NCBI GenBank assembly: GCA_905201685.1
Contig: CAJKOW010000034.1
Location: 1-21,132 of the forward strand
Reading direction: 5' to 3'
DNA: 21,132 nucleotides
DNA from: an uncultured Bacteroides sp.
GTDB lineage: Bacteria; Bacteroidota; Bacteroidia; Bacteroidales; Bacteroidaceae
Part shown: piece after piece, positions 14,343 to 21,132 of the stretch
Numbering within the stretch: position 1 is the stretch's first letter
Layout of the letters: every line of letters starts with the position of its first letter
Notes under the pieces: generated by a model
What the model was told of the DNA's origin: nothing
What the model saw: the letters and a program-made list of their open reading frames with translations, nothing else
Databases searched by the model: none
Translations under genes and position numbers: made by a program

Positions 14343-15818
14343 TTATTTCTTCTTCCAGAGACGGGTCATGTCTTCCAACGTCTTGCCCTTGGTTTCGGGA
14401 ACCAACTTCCATACAAAGATAGCAGCAATCACACAAATTATGCCATACAAAGCATAAGCAAACATGTGGCCGAACTTCTCACCCATATCTCCCAAAGACA
14501 TATTGTACATCGGTACAAATGTTGAGGAAACGATGAAGTTGAATATCCACTGGAAGGCCACGGCAATTGCAACAGCCGCACCACGTACGGTATTCGGGAA
14601 AATCTCGGCGATCAGTACCCAACAGATGGGTCCCCAGCTAAACATGAAGGAAGCACTGTAAACCATAATACTTACTACAGAAACCATCGGAGGAAGTCCT
14701 GTGAGAACATTGGACAACGCTACTCCGAAGGCACCGATTGCCATACCGACAGAGCCGGAGATAAGCAACGGCTTACGTCCCCACTTCTCGACAGTGAACA
14801 CGGCCAGCAAAGTGAACAGAATGTTGATGACACCCATAATCACAGTCTGTACCATCGGATTCCCCATTCCCATTGTCTCGAAAATACGGGGAGCAAAATA
14901 AAGTACTGCATTAATACCTACAGCCTGCTGGAACACGCTCAGCATAATACCGATGAAAATGACCATCCAACCATAGGTGAACAGACGTTCGGTTTTCTCA
15001 TGAGCAGTGGCCTTGATTTCGGACAGAATAACCTTGGCCTGACTCATTCCGTTGATACGACTCAGGATATCCAAAGCCTTTTCGTCGCGCCCACACATAG
15101 CCAAATAACGGGGAGTTTCAGGCACCAGAAGAACAAGCAAGGCAAACAATCCCGCCGGAACGGCTTCACTAACAAACATCAGACGCCAGCCTGTCTCGAT
15201 CGTCCACGAGGCTGCCTCGGGATTTAAGATCTGATTGACTCCCTCAACCGCTTTGATAACAGGATTTACATTATCGCCCAAAATAAGAAAATTCACGAAG
15301 TAAACTACCAACTGACCGAAAATAATGGCAAACTGGTTCCAAGAGACCAGCGTACCACGGATATTACTGGGAGCGATCTCGGCAATATACATCGGACAGA
15401 TGGCCGAAGCCAAACCTACGCCGACTCCACCCAATACTCGATAGAAGTTGAAAGCGATAAGAAGTGAATAAGAGGGTTTTCCGTAATCGAAAAACAAAAA
15501 TTCAGGATAATAGGATCCTAATGCCGATAAAAAGAACAATATACCAGCAATAAAAAGAGTTCTCTTACGTCCAAAATTAGACGCACAAAAACCGGAAATG
15601 GCACTACCGATGATACACCCTATTAATGCACTACTGGAAGTGATGCCGTGAATCGTATCTGTGTAAGTAAAGTCTGAAGCCCCCATAAAGAAAGCCTGAA
15701 GTCCCTTTTCTGCGCCCGAAATTACAGCTGTATCATAACCAAACAGCAATCCGCCAATAACAGCTACCAGCACAATAGAAAAAAGATAGACCTTACTTCC
15801 TTTTTCTGTATAGTTCAT
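14343..15818 (-). CDS. xylE: D-xylose/H+ symporter, MFS sugar porter family
   Basis: This inner-membrane transporter of 491 residues, with about 12 transmembrane helices, should import xylose with protons. Sugar-porter motifs are present: GGLLFGYDTAVISG at 22-35, GRKR at 83-86, the YRVLGGVGVG region at 126-135, PETPRYL at 233-239, QQAVGIN at 297-303, and PETKGKTLED at 474-483. Trp400 in SWGPICWVL corresponds to the sugar-stacking tryptophan in E. coli XylE, and Gln297, Gln298 and Asn303 to its sugar-binding residues. An extra extramembrane loop lies at about 182-210. It is last in the xylR-xylB-xylA-xylE group, 101 bases after xylA, behind a terminator-like hairpin. Confidence 0.93.
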   Translation of the reverse strand: MNYTEKGSKVYLFSIVLVAVIGGLLFGYDTAVISGAEKGLQAFFMGASDFTYTDTIHGITSSSALIGCIIGSAISGFCASNFGRKRTLFIAGILFFLSALGSYYPEFLFFDYGKPSYSLLIAFNFYRVLGGVGVGLASAICPMYIAEIAPSNIRGTLVSWNQFAIIFGQLVVYFVNFLILGDNVNPVIKAVEGVNQILNPEAASWTIETGWRLMFVSEAVPAGLFALLVLLVPETPRYLAMCGRDEKALDILSRINGMSQAKVILSEIKATAHEKTERLFTYGWMVIFIGIMLSVFQQAVGINAVLYFAPRIFETMGMGNPMVQTVIMGVINILFTLLAVFTVEKWGRKPLLISGSVGMAIGAFGVALSNVLTGLPPMVSVVSIMVYSASFMFSWGPICWVLIAEIFPNTVRGAAVAIAVAFQWIFNFIVSSTFVPMYNMSLGDMGEKFGHMFAYALYGIICVIAAIFVWKLVPETKGKTLEDMTRLWKKK

Positions 15819-15846
15819 GGTACAAAAACAATATTAGAAAAATTGA

Positions 15847-15896
15847 TAAAAAAATGGGCTGTGCTTCTGCCGACTGGCAGAAAGCGCACAGCCCAT
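15847..15896 (-). terminator. Terminator-like hairpin between xylA and xylE
   Basis: On the minus strand ATGGGCTGTGC and GCACAGCCCAT form an 11-bp outer stem. It continues into a 7-bp inner stem (TTCTGCC/GGCAGAA) with a 3-base bulge and a 4-base loop, followed directly by a run of seven T. It lies 23 bases after the xylA stop and 35 bases before the xylE start. Confidence 0.85.
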
Positions 15897-15919
15897 GACA
15901 TATTACTTTAATCTATGTA

Positions 15920-17236
15920 TTAGCAATACATATTGAGGATGGCCTCATACAGTTCTTGCTTGCCACTTGTCTGCTTAGGTTCACCGTTAGCCTTGGCATA
16001 AGCAACAACATCTTCCAAAGTCATCTTGCCTTCTTCGAACTCCTTACCCTTACCGCTATCGAATGAAGCATAACGGTCAGCCAGCATCTTCTTGTAAGGA
16101 GACTCTTCCAACAGACGTGCTGCGCATTCCAAAGCACGAGCCATAGCATCCATACCGGCAATGTGTGCAATGAAGATGTCTTCCAGATCAGTAGAATTAC
16201 GACGAGTCTTGGCATCGAAGTTTGTTCCGCCATTACCCAGACCACCGTTACGGATGATCTGCATCATAGCCTGAGTCAATTCAAAATTGTCGATGGGGAA
16301 CTGGTCTGTATCCCAGCCATTCTGATAATCACCACGGTTGGCATCGATTGAACCCAGCATTCCATTGTCAACAGCTACAGCCAGTTCGTGTTCGAAAGTA
16401 TGTCCAGCCAGAGTAGCGTGGTTCACTTCAATATTTACTTTGAAGTCCTTATCCAGATTATGAGCTTTCAGGAAGCCGATAACTGTCTCTGTATCTACAT
16501 CATACTGATGCTTGCAGGGTTCCATCGGTTTCGGTTCGATCAGGAATGTGCCGGTGAAACCTTTACTGCGTGCATAGTCGCGTGCAATAGTCAACATCTG
16601 AGCCAAATGTTCTTTTTCACGTTTCTGATCCGTGTTCAACAAAGACATATAGCCTTCACGACCACCCCAGAATACATAATTTGTACCACCCAGTTCGATT
16701 GTTGCATCGATAGCGTTCTTAATCTGTACGGCAGCACGAGCCACTACATCAAAATCGGGATTGGTTGCAGCACCGTTCATATAACGTGCATGACCAAATA
16801 CATTAGCAGTACCCCACAGCAGTTTAATACCGGTTTCAGCCTGTTTCTGCTTAGCGTAAGCAACTATTTCCTTCAAATTTGCCTCATACTCTTCGATAGT
16901 ATCAGCTTCCGTACAGAGATCTACATCGTGGAAGCAGTAGTATTCAATACCCATCTTCTGCATGAATTCAAAACCGGCATCCATCTTATCCTTAGCTGCC
17001 TGAACCTTGTCTGCTGCAACATTCCAAGGGAATTTCTTCGTACCGCCACCAAATTGGTCACTACCTTCTGCGCACAGCGTGTGCCACCATGCCATTGAGA
17101 ACTTCAACCAATCTTTCATTTTCTTACCCATGATAACCTTTTCAGGATCATAGTAACGGAATGCCATCGGGTTACGACTTTCTACACCTTCAAATTTAAT
17201 TTTTCCAATTCCAGGAAAATACTCTTTTGTTGCCAT
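15920..17236 (-). CDS. xylA: Xylose isomerase
   Basis: It isomerises D-xylose to D-xylulose in the cytoplasm. At 438 residues it fits the longer class II enzymes, including those of Bacteroides. Active-site residues are all visible: His103 and Asp106 in CFHDVD; Glu234 and Lys236 in LIEPKP; Glu270 and His273 in NIEVNHATLAGH; Asp298 in SIDANRGD; Asp309 and Asp311 in WDTDQFP; Asp341 in NFDAKTRRNS. Each is offset by two from the E. coli numbering as I recall it. It sits 83 bases after xylB; that gap holds a small hairpin (TCCACG/CGTGGA, 17260-17277) without a T-run. Confidence 0.98.
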   Translation of the reverse strand: MATKEYFPGIGKIKFEGVESRNPMAFRYYDPEKVIMGKKMKDWLKFSMAWWHTLCAEGSDQFGGGTKKFPWNVAADKVQAAKDKMDAGFEFMQKMGIEYYCFHDVDLCTEADTIEEYEANLKEIVAYAKQKQAETGIKLLWGTANVFGHARYMNGAATNPDFDVVARAAVQIKNAIDATIELGGTNYVFWGGREGYMSLLNTDQKREKEHLAQMLTIARDYARSKGFTGTFLIEPKPMEPCKHQYDVDTETVIGFLKAHNLDKDFKVNIEVNHATLAGHTFEHELAVAVDNGMLGSIDANRGDYQNGWDTDQFPIDNFELTQAMMQIIRNGGLGNGGTNFDAKTRRNSTDLEDIFIAHIAGMDAMARALECAARLLEESPYKKMLADRYASFDSGKGKEFEEGKMTLEDVVAYAKANGEPKQTSGKQELYEAILNMYC

Positions 17237-17319
17237 AATATCTTATTTGTTTTTTGCCTTCCACGCATATTCGTGGATAGGCGGGTTAATAATAAATTAA
17301 TTATCTGTTTTTTATTCAA

Positions 17320-18810
17320 TCAATCACGCATAGATTTCTCTAAACGATGTTTCCAACGGGCATATGCATCCAGATATTCCATACGTTTGCTTTGGTTAGG
17401 CTCGATCACGTCGAGCTTTTCAAGAGTAGCAAATGCCTCATTATTATCTTTGTAAATTCCGGCACCTATACCTGCACCTTTGGCAGCACCTACCGACCCG
17501 TCGGTATCATACAATTCAATGGTAGCACCCGTTACCCCGGCCAGCGTGTCACGGAAGATAGAACTCAAGAACATATTCGCATGACCAGCATGTATTTTCT
17601 GTACAGGGATACCCATACTTTCCATAATATCAATACCGTATTTGAACGAAAATACGATACCCTCCTGCGCTGCACGTACGATATGTTGTTTGCCATGCAG
17701 ATTGAAATTCAAGCCACGAATGGAACAGTTGATTTCCTTATTTTCAAGCATACGCTCAGCACCGTTACCAAAAGGCAAAATACTGACACCGGCACTACCA
17801 ATAGGTGCCTGAGAGGCAAGAACATTCATCTCATTATAAGAGATTCCCTCAGGAGCAATCGTGCGTTTCACCCACGAATTCAGAATACCCGTACCATTGA
17901 TACAAAGTAATACTCCCAAACGGGTCTGATCGGCCGTATGATTAACATGAGCAAAGGTATTGACACGCGATTTGGGATCATAGTTTACCGCACCGTTAAC
18001 ACCATAAACGACCCCACTTGTTCCTGCGGTCGAAGCAATTTCCCCCGGATTAAACACATTCAGTGAAAGCGCATTGTTAGGCTGGTCTCCGGCACGGTAA
18101 GTAATCGGAGTACCTTCTTTCAAGCCCAATTCCTTAGCTGCAGCAGCATTGACACGCCCCTGCTCAGCGAATGTCGGCTTAATATCTGCTATCAATGAAG
18201 AGTCAAGTCCATAATAATCCATCAGGAATTGAGCCGGGCAATTGTTCTTGAAATCCCAAAACATTCCTTCCGACAATCCCGATACGGTCGTACAAATCTC
18301 ACCGCTCAGCTTCATGGCAATATAATCACCTGGTAGCATAATTTTGTATATCTTCTCATAAATCTCCGGCTCATTTTCTTTCACCCATGCCAGCTTAGAA
18401 GCAGTAAAGTTTCCAGGAGAATTCAACAGATGAGAAAGACAACGCTCTTCACCTAATGTTTCAAAAGCACGTTGGCCATAAGAAACAGCACGAGAATCAC
18501 ACCAAATGATTGCCGGGCGCAGCACCTGCTGATTTTTATCTACGCAAACTAATCCATGCATCTGATAAGAAATACCTATAGCCTTGATTTCTCCACCATT
18601 TACACCCGATTCGTTAAGAATAGCCTCTGTTGCCAGTTTCAAATTTTCCCACCAGCTTTCAGGGTTTTGTTCAGCCCACCCCTGCTTAACGGCGATTATA
18701 GCCGCTTCCGTCTTCGGGAAAAAAGCAGAAGATATGCACTTTCCACTTTCTGCGTTTACCAGACTCGCCTTCACTGACGAGCTACCAATGTCATAACCTA
18801 ATAGATACAC
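17320..18810 (-). CDS. xylB: Xylulokinase (FGGY family)
   Basis: It phosphorylates D-xylulose to D-xylulose 5-phosphate with ATP. The 496-residue product has the FGGY N-terminal ATPase loop GYDIGSSSVKASLV, MHG at 84-86, WCDSR at 103-107, the FTASKLAWVKENEP segment at 135-148, the catalytic aspartate in YRAGDQPNNA (Asp242), and GTSGVVYG at 263-270. The C-terminal SVGAAKGAGIGAG glycine motif is present. The start codon is GTG (18808-18810): the frame is open a short way upstream but has no ATG, and residue 1 there matches the family start. It is 65 bases after the regulator and 83 bases before xylA. Confidence 0.95.
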   Translation of the reverse strand: MYLLGYDIGSSSVKASLVNAESGKCISSAFFPKTEAAIIAVKQGWAEQNPESWWENLKLATEAILNESGVNGGEIKAIGISYQMHGLVCVDKNQQVLRPAIIWCDSRAVSYGQRAFETLGEERCLSHLLNSPGNFTASKLAWVKENEPEIYEKIYKIMLPGDYIAMKLSGEICTTVSGLSEGMFWDFKNNCPAQFLMDYYGLDSSLIADIKPTFAEQGRVNAAAAKELGLKEGTPITYRAGDQPNNALSLNVFNPGEIASTAGTSGVVYGVNGAVNYDPKSRVNTFAHVNHTADQTRLGVLLCINGTGILNSWVKRTIAPEGISYNEMNVLASQAPIGSAGVSILPFGNGAERMLENKEINCSIRGLNFNLHGKQHIVRAAQEGIVFSFKYGIDIMESMGIPVQKIHAGHANMFLSSIFRDTLAGVTGATIELYDTDGSVGAAKGAGIGAGIYKDNNEAFATLEKLDVIEPNQSKRMEYLDAYARWKHRLEKSMRD

Positions 18811-18875
18811 TTTGAATACGATATTAAAGTTAATAATTTTACATCCTTTTTTCTAACCTATATGCTCCTCACACG

Positions 18876-19598
18876 CTACCGCCTATATTTATTATAGATT
18901 TTCTTATCAAAACGATAATATCGAGCAGCCCTATGCGCTACTCCCTGCTGCCGTTCCTCAAGAGGCACAACATACTCCATAAGAGCGATTTTCTTATGGA
19001 AATTGCGTACATCTATTTCTCTATCATAAATCAATTCATATAATGTGCGGAGTTGAGATGCAGTAAATTTGCGTGGAAGCGAATCAAACAATGCAGAAGG
19101 ATTGACTTCCACATACTGACGTATATAAATTAAGGCTTCTTTAATAATCAAATTATGATCGAAAGCCAGATCCTTAATATCCTGTAAAGCAACCCAACAC
19201 GCCTGCAGATTGTTCAAGTCGCGGTTCAACGTCCGGTCTATCTTCACCAACGACAAATAAGCAATTGTTACGATGCGTTCAACTCTCGATTGAATAGCAC
19301 GCTCCAACCAATGAACATCCCGTGGATCTTTAGTCCGGTCTTTAGAGCCAAAAGCCTTGAACTGGACAAGATTCACATTTCGTACACCCGTCAGTTCATT
19401 CAGAACCCTTTGGGCAGCACCATCCAAATCTTCATCCATATAAATCAGACTTCCCGGTAACTTCATATCGTGAAACACCTCACCTTCTTCTTCTCCAACA
19501 CGACGAATAAGGAGAACTTTCAGTTGGTCTCCGTCAAACCCTATTACCACGCAATCTACCGAGATGTGATTGTTAGCCAATGGCATTTCGTGTTCCAT
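18876..19598 (-). CDS. Nudix-family transcriptional regulator, probable xylose repressor/activator
   Basis: This 240-residue protein combines an N-terminal Nudix-like domain (about 8-145) with a C-terminal winged-helix-like region (about 172-235, LPRKFTASQLRTLYELIY onward), as in NrtR-type regulators. The Nudix box begins at Gly49 and reads GSLIYMDEDLDGAAQ then RVLNELTGV; of the catalytic REUXEEXGU core only Arg64, Glu68 and Gly71 remain. Pyrophosphatase activity is therefore unlikely and effector sensing more likely. In B. thetaiotaomicron, arabinose and, from memory, xylose operons are controlled by such Nudix-type regulators. It is first in the xylB-xylA-xylE group. The start is ATG 19598; a second ATG four codons later is possible. 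Confidence 0.85.
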   Translation of the reverse strand: MEHEMPLANNHISVDCVVIGFDGDQLKVLLIRRVGEEEGEVFHDMKLPGSLIYMDEDLDGAAQRVLNELTGVRNVNLVQFKAFGSKDRTKDPRDVHWLERAIQSRVERIVTIAYLSLVKIDRTLNRDLNNLQACWVALQDIKDLAFDHNLIIKEALIYIRQYVEVNPSALFDSLPRKFTASQLRTLYELIYDREIDVRNFHKKIALMEYVVPLEERQQGVAHRAARYYRFDKKIYNKYRR

Positions 19599-19627
19599 GC
19601 CTTACATGATATTTTGATTAAACGCTG

Positions 19628-19657
19628 CAAATATATAGATGTTTTTCCAAAATACAA
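19628..19657 (-). promoter_or_regulatory. Promoter of the xylose operon
   Basis: On the minus strand TTG (19655-19657) and TATATTTG (19628-19635) are 19 bases apart, the best Bacteroides-type promoter in the window. The regulator ATG is 30 bases downstream. Confidence 0.75.
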
Positions 19658-19711
19658 TAAGATAAAACATAAAAAATAATATGTTATAAAGCATTATTTT
19701 TCAGAATAATA

Positions 19712-19772
19712 GTTATCGTACTACATACAATATGAAAATAGAGTGTTATCGTACTACATACAATATGTAGTA
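19712..19772. promoter_or_regulatory. Two-site putative operator: exact 23-bp direct repeat, second copy within a palindrome
   Basis: The 23-base sequence GTTATCGTACTACATACAAT, continued by ATG, occurs exactly at 19712-19734 and 19745-19767, spaced 33 bases start to start, about three helix turns. The second copy belongs to a perfect palindrome at 19752-19772: TACTACATA, CAA, TATGTAGTA. The first copy has the left arm and only the first four bases of the right arm. Both lie 55-135 bases upstream of the regulator's -33 element and about 185 bases before the fabD promoter. They are good candidates for the Nudix regulator's binding sites. Confidence 0.75.
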
Positions 19773-19955
19773 AAACCACATAAACGAAAGCCGTAGCTCT
19801 ACCCCATCAACTATGCAAATATCCTCATTTATAAGGAATTTGAATGCCATCAGCATTCATAAAACGAGCAACGACTTATTGTATTCAGGGAAAAGAGTTT
19901 TCCATGATTTTGCACAAAAAAAGGACATATGTGCGGTGGTTATCAGAAAAAGGCC
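19773..19955. other. Remaining xylR-fabD intergenic DNA
   Basis: AT-rich sequence without a gene. It holds one small hairpin, TGAATGC-CATCA-GCATTCA at 19841-19859, with no T-run after it. Nothing else is recognisable up to the fabD promoter. Confidence 0.6.
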
Positions 19956-19963
19956 TAACTTTG
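19956..19963 (+). promoter_or_regulatory. Putative fabD promoter -7 box
   Basis: TAACTTTG matches TAnnTTTG exactly, 37 bases before the fabD start. The -33 region (TGGTTA near 19937) is weak. Confidence 0.55.
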
Positions 19964-20000
19964 CAGCACTTTTTTATACTATAAACTAAAAACAAAAGAA

Positions 20001-20888
20001 ATGAAAGCATTTGTATTTCCTGGACAAGGTGCCCAATTCGTAGGAATGGGAAAAGACCTATACGAAAATTCAGCTTTGGCCAAAGAATTGTTTGAGAAAG
20101 CCAACACAATTCTCGGCTACCGCATTACAGACATCATGTTCAATGGTACAGACGAAGACCTGCGCCAAACCAAAGTGACACAACCGGCAGTATTCCTCCA
20201 TTCAGTAATCTCCGCACTTTGCATGGGTGACGAATTTAAGCCTGAAATGACAGCTGGACATTCATTAGGCGAATTTTCTGCCTTGGTTGCAGCTGGTGCA
20301 CTGACTTTTGAAGATGGCCTGAAATTGGTCTATGCCCGCGCCATGGCAATGCAGAAAGCCTGCGAGGCTCACCCGTCAACAATGGCAGCCATCATTGCCT
20401 TACCGGATGAAAAAGTTGAAGAAATTTGCGCTCAGGTCAGCGCAGAAGGAGAAGTATGTGTAGCAGCCAATTACAATTGCCCGGGACAGATTGTGATTTC
20501 CGGTTCCATTGAAGGCATCAACAAGGCTTGCGAACTGATGAAAGCAGCCGGCGCCAAACGTGCCCTTCCACTGAAAGTAGGTGGTGCATTCCACTCTCCG
20601 CTGATGAACCCAGCCAAAGTTGAACTGGAAGCAGCCATTAATGCAACGGAAATCCACACGCCCAAATGTCCTGTTTACCAGAATGTGGACGCATTGCCCC
20701 ACACCGATCCGGCAGAAATAAAGAAAAATTTGATTGCGCAATTAACTGCTTCTGTACGCTGGACACAAACTATCAAGAACATGGTAGCCGATGGAGCCAC
20801 TGACTTCACAGAATGTGGTCCTGGCGCAGTGCTACAAGGATTAATCAAAAAGATTGATTCTACGGTATCTGCTCACGGCATTGCATAA
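20001..20888 (+). CDS. fabD: Malonyl-CoA:acyl carrier protein transacylase
   Basis: It moves malonyl groups from CoA to acyl carrier protein, feeding chain elongation in fatty acid synthesis. The 295-residue product has FPGQGAQ at 6-12, the nucleophile motif GHSLG with Ser88, Arg113 in VYARAMAMQKA, and the catalytic His198 in GGAFHSPLM. Gln9, in the FPGQGAQ loop, completes the site. Length is normal. The ATG follows an A-rich leader. It stands alone, divergent from the xylose regulator, and other fab genes are not in the window. Its terminator follows about 100 bases later. Confidence 0.97.
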   Translation: MKAFVFPGQGAQFVGMGKDLYENSALAKELFEKANTILGYRITDIMFNGTDEDLRQTKVTQPAVFLHSVISALCMGDEFKPEMTAGHSLGEFSALVAAGALTFEDGLKLVYARAMAMQKACEAHPSTMAAIIALPDEKVEEICAQVSAEGEVCVAANYNCPGQIVISGSIEGINKACELMKAAGAKRALPLKVGGAFHSPLMNPAKVELEAAINATEIHTPKCPVYQNVDALPHTDPAEIKKNLIAQLTASVRWTQTIKNMVADGATDFTECGPGAVLQGLIKKIDSTVSAHGIA

Positions 20889-20986
20889 AATATCACTCTT
20901 CATTCACAAAGAAGAAGATATTTTCAAGAAGCCCAAAGTATTGATACGACACCGATCATACATAAATTTAAAACAATATATTCAAG

Positions 20987-21024
20987 AAAGAGGGTGTGTC
21001 GTAATACGCGATTCACCCTCTTTT
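20987..21024 (+). terminator. Terminator between fabD and a converging gene
   Basis: AAAGAGGGTG at 20987-20996 pairs with CACCCTCTTT at 21014-21023, followed by a T. The loop contains a partial inner pairing (TCGT/GCGA). A-rich bases before the stem make it potentially bidirectional, suiting the minus-strand gene ending at 21057. Confidence 0.8.
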
Positions 21025-21056
21025 CTATATCAACGATAAGAGCGTAGTTAACTTTT

Positions 21057-21132
21057 TCAGGCAGCAATATTCTGAATATAATCTCGATTATTTTGTTCCC
21101 AATAGCTTAAATGAGCGGTAATAAGGCCGTAA
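21057..21132 (-). CDS. 3' end of an unidentified minus-strand gene (partial)
   Basis: The minus strand reads 24 codons from the window edge, YGLITAHLSYWEQNNRDYIQ then NIAA, and a TGA stop at 21057-21059. The composition is protein-like and the stop is followed by the 20987-21024 hairpin, which fits a real gene end converging on fabD. Too little is present to name a family. Confidence 0.5.
   Translation of the reverse strand, partial: YGLITAHLSYWEQNNRDYIQNIAA

Overview
The window looks like chromosomal DNA of a gut Bacteroides species or a very close relative. The protein sequences are Bacteroides-like: the xylose isomerase and threonyl-tRNA synthetase closely resemble, from memory, those of B. 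thetaiotaomicron. Many genes are preceded by the Bacteroides -7 promoter box TAnnTTTG and lack Shine-Dalgarno sites. GC content is moderate, and intergenic DNA is AT-rich.

Layout from left to right. (1) 1-112: first codons of a minus-strand gene. Its predicted leader is an array of fifteen 8-bp pyrimidine-rich repeats. (2) 113-1732: about 1.6 kb with no convincing gene. It holds a GC-rich island, a dense cluster of GTGAAA/TTTCAC words, a perfect 16-bp inverted repeat and a short 23-bp tandem repeat. (3) 1733-1805: tRNA-Thr(CGT) with promoter and terminator. (4) 1922-6541, plus strand: mltG (peptidoglycan endolytic transglycosylase), then a tight iorA-iorB-paaK operon (indolepyruvate/arylpyruvate:ferredoxin oxidoreductase plus arylacetate-CoA ligase). 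(5) 6542-7226: non-coding, with hairpins and short repeats. (6) 14135 down to 7227, minus strand: ruvX, def, a TPR protein, thrS, infC, rpmI, rplT, a translation-centred cluster ending in a strong terminator. (7) 19598 down to 14343, minus strand: a xylose locus in the order Nudix-family regulator, xylB, xylA, xylE. A terminator-like hairpin lies between xylA and xylE. (8) 20001-20888, plus strand: fabD, divergent from the regulator across a 402-bp intergenic region that carries an exact 23-bp direct repeat. (9) The last 76 bases hold the 3' end of a minus-strand gene converging on fabD.

How the genes work together. XylE imports xylose, XylA isomerises it to xylulose and XylB phosphorylates it to xylulose 5-phosphate for the pentose phosphate pathway. 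The upstream Nudix-type protein has a degenerate catalytic box and a C-terminal winged-helix-like region, so it is the likely sugar-responsive regulator. IorAB and the CoA ligase interconvert arylpyruvates, arylacetyl-CoA and arylacetates. In an anaerobe this can run toward arylacetate release or toward aromatic amino acid salvage. No CRISPR array, prophage, intact insertion sequence or recognisable new defence system is present. The least explained sequence is the non-coding repeat landscape at 113-1732, 6557-6809 and 13479-13654, and the putative operators at 19712-19772.
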